Below, piece after piece: positions 59,501 to 64,000 of a stretch of 64,000 nucleotides of DNA (positions are counted from its first letter, which is position 1; each line of letters opens with the position of its first letter). The stretch spans positions 1,813,501 through 1,877,500 of the forward strand of contig NC_092660.1 in NCBI RefSeq assembly GCF_032118995.1, given 5' to 3'. Source of the DNA: Asterias amurensis. Taxonomy: Eukaryota > Echinodermata > Asteroidea > Forcipulatida > Asteriidae. A program made the position numbers and the translations under genes. The notes beneath the pieces were generated by a model. It searched no databases, had not been told where the DNA came from, and worked only from the letters and a program-made list of their open reading frames with translations.

Positions 59501-60204
59501 TGCACAGACCTTCATCTTCCTTTCTTCCGCCCTGGGGTGGAGTGTGGGTGAATGAACCACGTACCATCTACTTCATAAGGCCCCCCCCCCACACACGGGG
59601 AGCCTTTTTATAGTTATAGTTTCGTACGTAGCCTCTACTCCTAGAACTATTTCGGTTTCGCCCGGCTAACGTCTCCCGTGTAACAAGACGATAGCGGGAC
59701 GAAAACGAAATAGTTCTAGCTAGGAGTACATACCCTTTACCCAGCCAGCAGCATAAGGTTTTGCAATTACCCCTGACTGATTTTACTGAATGGCCGCAAT
59801 GCACTGTGGGATGGGAAAAGGGGCTTTGTAAGCCCCGTCCCAAAAAGTGCCTTTCGGCAATTCAGAAAAATCAGTCAGGCGGTAATTGCAATAAACCCCA
59901 TCATGCAGAACCCAACCCTACATTTGGGGAGCCTTAAAACAAACTAGGAAGTGCCCCCACACACCAGAGACCCTACATTCCCAGGTCCCTGGACGCACGA
60001 TCACCCATTTCACTCACCGTGCTCGAAAGCAGCCCGACCCCGGAACGCAGCACCCAAGTTGTCTTTGAAACTCTTCTCTTCGTAGCACGAATTTAGGTCC
60101 GCAGGAACCAAATTCGAAGACCCCGTCTTCTTCCTTTTCTTCCCTGATTTCGATGCCTCATGGGTATCTGGATCGTGTCTCTTGTTTTCGCAATTACTTG
60201 TCAT
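50587..60204 (-). CDS. OGFOD1: 2-oxoglutarate and iron-dependent prolyl hydroxylase OGFOD1, complete
   Basis: Thirteen exons: 60018-60204, 58640-58788, 58071-58117, 57173-57273, 56335-56451, 55913-56004, 55401-55529, 54565-54678, 53849-53928, 52663-52946, 52271-52411, 51496-51554, 50587-50751. All phases join; 554 codons plus stop (human 542). The basic start (GKKRKK) suits nuclear entry. The catalytic double-stranded beta-helix holds H167-x-D169 ([13 protein letters not shown]) and H230 (VNPVSFHQ) for iron and R242 (CRLSVSG) for 2-oxoglutarate, with the same 63- and 12-residue spacings as human H155, H218, R230. A second, degenerate oxygenase domain follows ([35 protein letters not shown], ending RLVYYE), interrupted by a very acidic insert ([20 protein letters not shown]). 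The family hydroxylates a proline of ribosomal protein uS12 (RPS23). Exon 10 uses donor GTGAGT after a lone A. Confidence 0.95.
50884..51210 (+). mobile_element. SINE family 2, near full length
   Basis: tRNA-Ser-like head (GTCATGACCGAGCGGATAAG, GAACTCGAGCTCTGG, B box GGGTTCAAATCCTGG). Body CTTCTCTCCACCCAGGAGTA, CAGGCTGTATACTCCCCAGG, GAAAGCGCTCTGAGACATGG, tail TATTATTATA. It lies in the last OGFOD1 intron. Confidence 0.8.
51295..51437 (-). mobile_element. SINE head fragment
   Basis: Reverse of the serine-type head: GGGACTCGAACCCACACTCT, CCAGAACTTGAATTCAATGC, TCTTAACCACTCGGCC. Confidence 0.65.
51899..52146. mobile_element. MITE family F copy
   Basis: GCGTTCAATTAGCTTCCCTG, GGTCGACCCTGCGGTGCTCA at the left and CCCAGGGAAGCTAATCAAAT, GCAACC at the right. 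Confidence 0.75.
52419..52600. repeat. 21-bp tandem repeat beside OGFOD1 exon 11
   Basis: Eight to nine copies of GTTGTGGTAAAGACAATTTC plus A. On the minus strand it is open and encodes a heptapeptide repeat (TTTEIVF), in the same frame as exon 11, which starts at 52411. A MITE A terminus (TACCAAAAGTGTCCAGTGCC) borders the far side. Confidence 0.9.
52978..53640 (-). mobile_element. LINE-like 3' ends (two, minus strand)
   Basis: (ATTGT)n-type tail then TTTTATTCCAAACTGGAACA, CCATAACCATGGGGAGGG at 52978-53050. A second tail (TCAATTCAATTC) with GGTTTATTAAAACATGACCC is at about 53570-53690. Coding parts are not seen; the stretch between is AT-rich and unassigned. Confidence 0.4.
54003..54252. mobile_element. 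MITE family D copy
   Basis: GGGCCAAGTTTCATGGCTCT and GCTTACC at the left; GTAAGCTAAGACATGAAATT and GGG at the right. Confidence 0.7.
55559..55713. mobile_element. MITE family C copy
   Basis: GGGGTGGATTTCACAAAGGT at the left and ACCTTTGTGAAATCCACCCC at the right are exact complements over 20 bases. Confidence 0.85.
56189..56312. mobile_element. MITE family E, short copy
   Basis: TTAAGCAGCTCCATGAAAAT and GGGTCC at the left; TTGCTTAACAGCTTTATGAT and ATTGGGCCC at the right. Confidence 0.6.
56504..56800. mobile_element. MITE family A copy
   Basis: TTGAAAAGCACTGGACACCT at the left; ACTAATAGTGTCCAGTGCCT and TTAA at the right. Confidence 0.7.
56919..57160. mobile_element. MITE family E, long foldback copy
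   Basis: The arms are about 90 bp: CTTAGCATGAAATTTCTTCC, TTGATAAAAACAGGATTACC and their complements GGTAATCCTGTTTTTATCAA, GGAAGAAATTTCATGCTAAG. It ends 13 bases from the OGFOD1 exon 4 donor. Confidence 0.85.
58150..58312 (-). repeat. Dispersed repeat (CAGGCCTGGAATT family)
   Basis: GCAAAGGGCACTTCCATTGG, AAAATCTTAAAGTCAATGGG, AGGGGCACCAAGGCCAAAAC and CTCCAGGCCTG. Same family as 37500-37655. Confidence 0.55.
58370..58566 (+). mobile_element. SINE family 1 copy
   Basis: The head is degraded but the B box survives (GGTTGTGGGTTCGAATCCCC). Body CTAGTTACTGAATCACAATT, GTGGGAGTTTGCCAAGTTCC and tail (AAAC)n. Confidence 0.7.
59634..59727. repeat. Foldback element (CTCCTAGAACTA family)
   Basis: CTCCTAGAACTATTTCG at the left pairs with CGAAATAGTTCTAGCTAGGAG at the right. 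Single relatives (CTCCTAGAACTAGGTTCGTT and CCGCTATCGTCTCCA) are at 58898-58935 and 58566-58612. Confidence 0.65.
59761..59891. mobile_element. Foldback MITE-like element
   Basis: TTGCAATTACCCCTGACTGA and TTTTACTGAATGGCCG are answered by CGGCAATTCAGAAAAATCAG and TCAGGCGGTAATTGCAA. Confidence 0.75.
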
Positions 60205-61230
60205 TTTCGCATGTCACTTTTTTCATTCTTGGTTCCTCGTCGACATTTTCAAACTACGCATCATCTTTTTATGAACATCAACAAATACACGTGCAAATTT
60301 GTACGTAACAATTGTCACAGGTACTCATTACTTCCGTGCGAAAACACTGGCTGTGGTAGTCTGGGAACCAACGTTGTTCAGTTGTATTTTTTTTTGTTAC
60401 ATGAAACAGCAGTCGGGTTTGGTCTGCGATATAATTTTTTTTAAATTCATTTGTTTGCAAACCATTTTTACTCCTTCAACTTTCGACCAATCACATTCAC
60501 ATAGATATCAGATTTCAGAACAACAATTGAATATATTATTCTGTACATGCAAATCTACTGGTAATTACCGTTTAGAACAAAAATTCTTTATTTTATAAAC
60601 CAATCCGCAAGGGAAAATATTTCAAACAAATGAAAGTGTTCAAGAAATTGGCATTAAAAAGTTTCCAATAATCAATGTTGCTTAACTAAATACAAAAAGT
60701 AGCCAAGCAGAACCACAATGGTGCTCACCAGAAAAAGCACAAACACTTTTGCTTAGCAAAAAAAGGGTTTACAGCAAGTCATTTTTTTTGCTCAGCAAAA
60801 AACTTAGCTATGCTGAATTTTCTCCTGTTGTACCAGTTTTATGAAATTTTGTCCCGACCAAAACAAAATCTGTTACTTTATTTAACAATGACCCTTGCTT
60901 TTTGACAAACAATAATGACATTTCTCAAATAAAACAAAATATCTAGAAACTCCCAAGAAAAGAAATAGAGTTTGTTTAACAAAATTTGAGGTTCATACTT
61001 TGTATATTGAAGGACAAACTGCCCCCTCCCCCACTTTATTGAATTCTTTTTAAGGGGCAACTTAATTTCCTGCAGAAAAAGGATACTTCCATGTAAAAAT
61101 CTTTAAAAAAGGGCTTCAAAGATGATCAATTACAAAGAGTACCAAAACAATAACAGGGTTGGGACTGAATAAAGACAATTTGAAAAGAATACATATGGAT
61201 GACAAAATTGATTAACAGTTAATAAAATAC
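60205..61230. other. OGFOD1 upstream region and SREK1IP1 3' flank
   Basis: No separate gene is seen. A MITE E relative with TTGCTTAGCAAAAAAAGGGT lies at about 60690-60865. Minus-strand AATAAA signals at 61234-61239 and about 60882 could end SREK1IP1. Confidence 0.45.
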
Positions 61231-61724
61231 AAGTTTATTTACAGTGTCAATAGTAAAAAGCGACTCAAAAAAGAAAATCTTAAATATAAATTCAGGTTGG
61301 TACCAAATTCGTCTACCCCTCATGCTTTCCAGCCTGATAAGTAAAAACAAAAAATCAGTTTAAAAACTGAACTGCGATATTATGTGGAGATCTAAGGACA
61401 AATCGAAAAAGGGAAAATACAAGGGCTTCATCAGTTCTAAAGACTGGGGTGCTCTACATGATTTGTTTCTTACAAAGTATCAATGGGGACTGGGGAAGCA
61501 GTTAACTATCAGAGACAAAGGAAAGAACATAAACATGCTTCTCAGGGATGCATTTTTGATAAATGTTTGCTCTGTGTACAGTATAGGCGTACTGCAATCT
61601 ACCTGTAATTGGGTCGCCCTTACTCAAGTTAGTACCAGTCCAAACTATACATTTGCACGATTGTCAAGTTGGGGCAGAACAATAACAAATTGAGTAAAAA
61701 GTATAAAATACACTGGGGCAACTC

Positions 61725-64000
61725 TCAAGAGTCACTGCCCGAGCTTGAGGAGGCATGACGTCTCTTTTTCTTCTTCTTTGTCTTCTTGCTGGATTTCTTG
61801 TGTTTCCTTTTATCTCCTCTGCTGGCACTGCGATGGTGAGACTTCTTCTTTGATTTCTTCTTCCTCCGTCGTCGAGATTCGTCATCGGAAGATGAGGAAT
61901 CGTCACTGTCTGAGGAGAGAGAGGTTTCGCTGTCGGATGAGAGAGGAGACCTGGAACGACTCCGTCTGGTGAGAAGATAATATTAAAAATCATAAAATCA
62001 CAAATTGTAGAGTGTCATGGCCGAGTGGTAATTAAGAGCATGGATTTCAAGTTCTGTGCCCAATTTCATCAAGCTGTTTAGCAGAAAATACTGCTTGACA
62101 AATATCTCTGCTAAGCACAAAATTGAGTGGGGCACCAGTCACAACAGAAAATTACATTGTATACCACACAGGAACATTGATGTCAGATATGCCACAACAA
62201 TGATTATTGAGATGATTACATCTGGGCCCAATTTCATGGCTCTGCTTACCGTGAGCACAGAATCGGCGCTTACGGAAGCAGGGAATTCTGTGCTTACGGC
62301 AAGCGTATTTCACAGGTTAGCGGCAAATTTTGGCTTCTGCACGTGCGTACTCCACATTACTAGGCATTCTATGCTTACAAGGCTAGCACAGAAATTTGGC
62401 ACTTACACGTTAGCAGGGAATCGTAAGCACAGAATTAGGGGGTAAGCAGAGCCACGAAATTGGGCCCAGGTGAAGTTGGTCAATGCAGCAAAATTGCAGA
62501 ATAGAAATCTGTTCCAATCTACCGCAGGCATGATACTTTGCTTTTCTAAGAATCGCAAGTATTTTCCTCTTTAACAGGAACGTTTCAAGGGACAACAAGG
62601 CAATGGGCAATGGCCAGGGGCTTCGAGGCCTCTGTCAAAAATCAGAAAAATGTTGCTGGTGCCCCTGTTTAATGTGAAAGCGTAAACAAACCAGTTGTTC
62701 CAAAAAGACAGTTGCTGGTGGTCGCTCTAAAAATAATGCAAGACTTTGAAACGCAAGGTGGTAGACTTGCCAGGTAAATTTCCATTGTTTATGTAGTACT
62801 GAGCATGTGCACACACATTACAGAGAACAATGGATTAACCTGGTAAGTCTGCTGCCACCTAGCATCCCAAAAGTCAAAACTACTTACCTACGACTTCTCT
62901 CTTTGCGTTTTTTCTTCTTCTTTCTTTTCTCTGTGCTCCTGTGTTTTGTTGCATCTCTGTCTGACTTTGATGTTGATTCTGTCGATTAAGAAAAAGAAAC
63001 ATCTTTTAAGAGTTGTAGTTTGTTTCAGCCTACACACAGAACCAAATGTCATAAAGCTGTTTAGCAGGAAATGCTGCTCAGCAACTTTTTTTTGCTAAGC
63101 AAGAATCAAGTGAGACACCGGTGGCAACATTAATAACCTTATGGAATCTTGGCTGCGCTTAGGAAGATTTTATAAACTTTTTTTTTGCCAACAGTCTTCA
63201 TGTATCAATCAGAAATAACTTCTGCATGTCGGGGGAAAAACCCCAATTATGGTAAGAGAAAAAAAAATTACGGAGGGCTCGGCACAGAGTTTGTAGTGAG
63301 CATAAATGTAACTTGCTTGCTTTATACCTCCATCAGCAAAGAACTTCTATGGCTAAATTTCCCTTCATGAGAAACACAAATTGTGACAACAAATAATGAA
63401 GAAAACCAATGGAGGACGATTTGTGAACAAGTGGTATGTACGGCGGAGCGGCCTACTGCCTCGACACCTACATACAAGGGAGAATGAGTTGAACAATAAA
63501 CCTTTCGGTAGATAAAAAGTACAATGTTACCAAAATGAATTATTTAATGCGTAAAAAAAAGAATGCGCATTGTATCACTTGTCGTACGATAACAAAAAGA
63601 AAAGTAACTTTATCAAAGTAACCGTGGTCAAGTGGTTAGCCTGTAGGACTTGCAATCACAAGGTCGTGGGTTCGAATCCCCCAGTTAACCGCTGATTTCA
63701 CAATGACTAGAATAAATATTGCCCTCTAGTTACTGAATCAAAATTTCTTAATTTGTGTAGTTCATAATCATAGACCAATGTTTGTGTATAAGAGAATATG
63801 GTTGTTGCCAGCTTGGTGTTTATATCCCTTTGTGGGAGTTTGCCGAGTTCCATTGATGGGAAGATCATTCAAACAAACAAACAAACAAACAAACAAACCT
63901 TGTTTCCGTGGTAACACAGGCATAGCTTCTTCCTCATCGTCACTTCCACTACTTGTACTGCTCACATCCAAAGTTACATCCTTGCCTGGGTCAGCGCGGA
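61725..64000 (-). CDS. SREK1IP1: SREK1-interacting protein 1, 3' part (gene runs off the window)
   Basis: Three exons are in the window: 63899-64000 (continues upstream), 62888-62978 and 61725-61965 (stop TGA). The first reads [20 protein letters not shown], matching the human [20 protein letters not shown]. The others are Lys/Arg/Ser-rich (HRSTEKRKKKKKRKERSR, RRSRSRSPLSSDSE, KKKKKRRHASSSSGSDS). Phases 1 and 2 join cleanly at the two introns. The N-terminal CCHC zinc knuckle of the family lies beyond the window. The product is a nuclear protein that binds the splicing factor SREK1. The C-terminal tail has RS dipeptides, more than I recall in the human protein. The donor of the first exon (GTTTGT) is formed by a SINE tail. 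Confidence 0.85.
62224..62466. mobile_element. MITE family D copy
   Basis: GGGCCCAATTTCATGGCTCT and GCTTACCG at the left; GGTAAGCAGAGCCACGAAAT and TGGGCCC at the right. It sits in a SREK1IP1 intron beside a MITE E fragment (62050-62160) and a SINE head (62015-62055). Confidence 0.85.
63045..63165. mobile_element. MITE family E fragment
   Basis: AAATGTCATAAAGCTGTTTA, GCAGGAAATGCTGC and GCTAAGCAAGAATCAAGTGA; the right end is lost. Confidence 0.5.
63618..63898 (+). mobile_element. SINE family 1, full copy abutting a SREK1IP1 exon
   Basis: tRNA-like head GTAACCGTGGTCAAGTGGTT, AGCCTGTAGGACTTGCAATC and B box GTGGGTTCGAATCCCC. Body CTAGTTACTGAATCAAAATT, CCCTTTGTGGGAGTTTGCCG and tail (AAAC)n at about 63868-63898, ending at the exon border. 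Confidence 0.85.

Noticed and set aside
62056-62445. 129-residue open frame
   Set aside because: It is spread over MITE E and MITE D copies in a SREK1IP1 intron.
63618-63692. tRNA gene
   Set aside because: The cloverleaf is imperfect, and the same head is joined to a SINE body and CAAA tail in other copies. The heads at 49545, 50884, 23333 and 30243 were rejected for the same reason.

Overview
This is a eukaryotic (metazoan) genomic window. Its genes are split by GT-AG introns and interspersed with short repeats. The gene set (a receptor tyrosine phosphatase, the ciliary protein CFAP57, CZIB, a ZIP zinc transporter, OGFOD1, SREK1IP1) and the many short foldback elements and tRNA-headed SINEs fit a marine invertebrate deuterostome, most probably an echinoderm such as a sea star. 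That organism call is inference from protein similarity and repeat style. Exons were rebuilt by hand from reading frame, splice sites and remembered protein families; no search was run.

Layout. 1-6.1 kb: the 3' part of a receptor protein tyrosine phosphatase gene (+ strand, 12 exons) with an active-looking D1 and a dead D2. 6.1-19.1 kb: repeat-rich, with possible exon remnants of an unidentified minus-strand gene (8.74-13.86 kb) and a candidate two-exon gene for a 44-residue membrane protein (minus strand, 15.6-16.7 kb). 19.1-34.85 kb: complete CFAP57 (minus strand, 19 coding exons, 1217 codons) with a non-coding first exon beside an ETS/CCAAT-type promoter. 36.7-41.2 kb: complete CZIB (minus strand, 7 coding exons, 160 codons). 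42.2-45.6 kb: a ZIP-family zinc transporter (+ strand, coding region in one exon), head-to-head with CZIB. 45.6-50.5 kb: no gene seen, nested repeats. 50.59-60.20 kb: complete OGFOD1 (minus strand, 13 exons, 554 codons). 61.2-64 kb: the 3' half of SREK1IP1 (minus strand, 3 exons in the window).

The host genes serve unrelated jobs: signalling, motile cilia, zinc handling, hydroxylation of ribosomal protein uS12, and splicing. There is no sign of an operon or functional cluster, though CZIB and the ZIP transporter, both zinc-related, share one intergenic promoter region. The other main content is mobile DNA: at least six families of foldback MITE-like elements (called A to F here), four or five tRNA-headed SINE families, LINE 3' ends, and several tandem repeats. 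The most interesting spots are where repeats touch splice sites: a SINE tail forming the 5' splice site of SREK1IP1, a tetranucleotide run at a CFAP57 acceptor, a duplicated CFAP57 splice donor, and a 21-bp repeat in OGFOD1 that reads in frame into the next exon.
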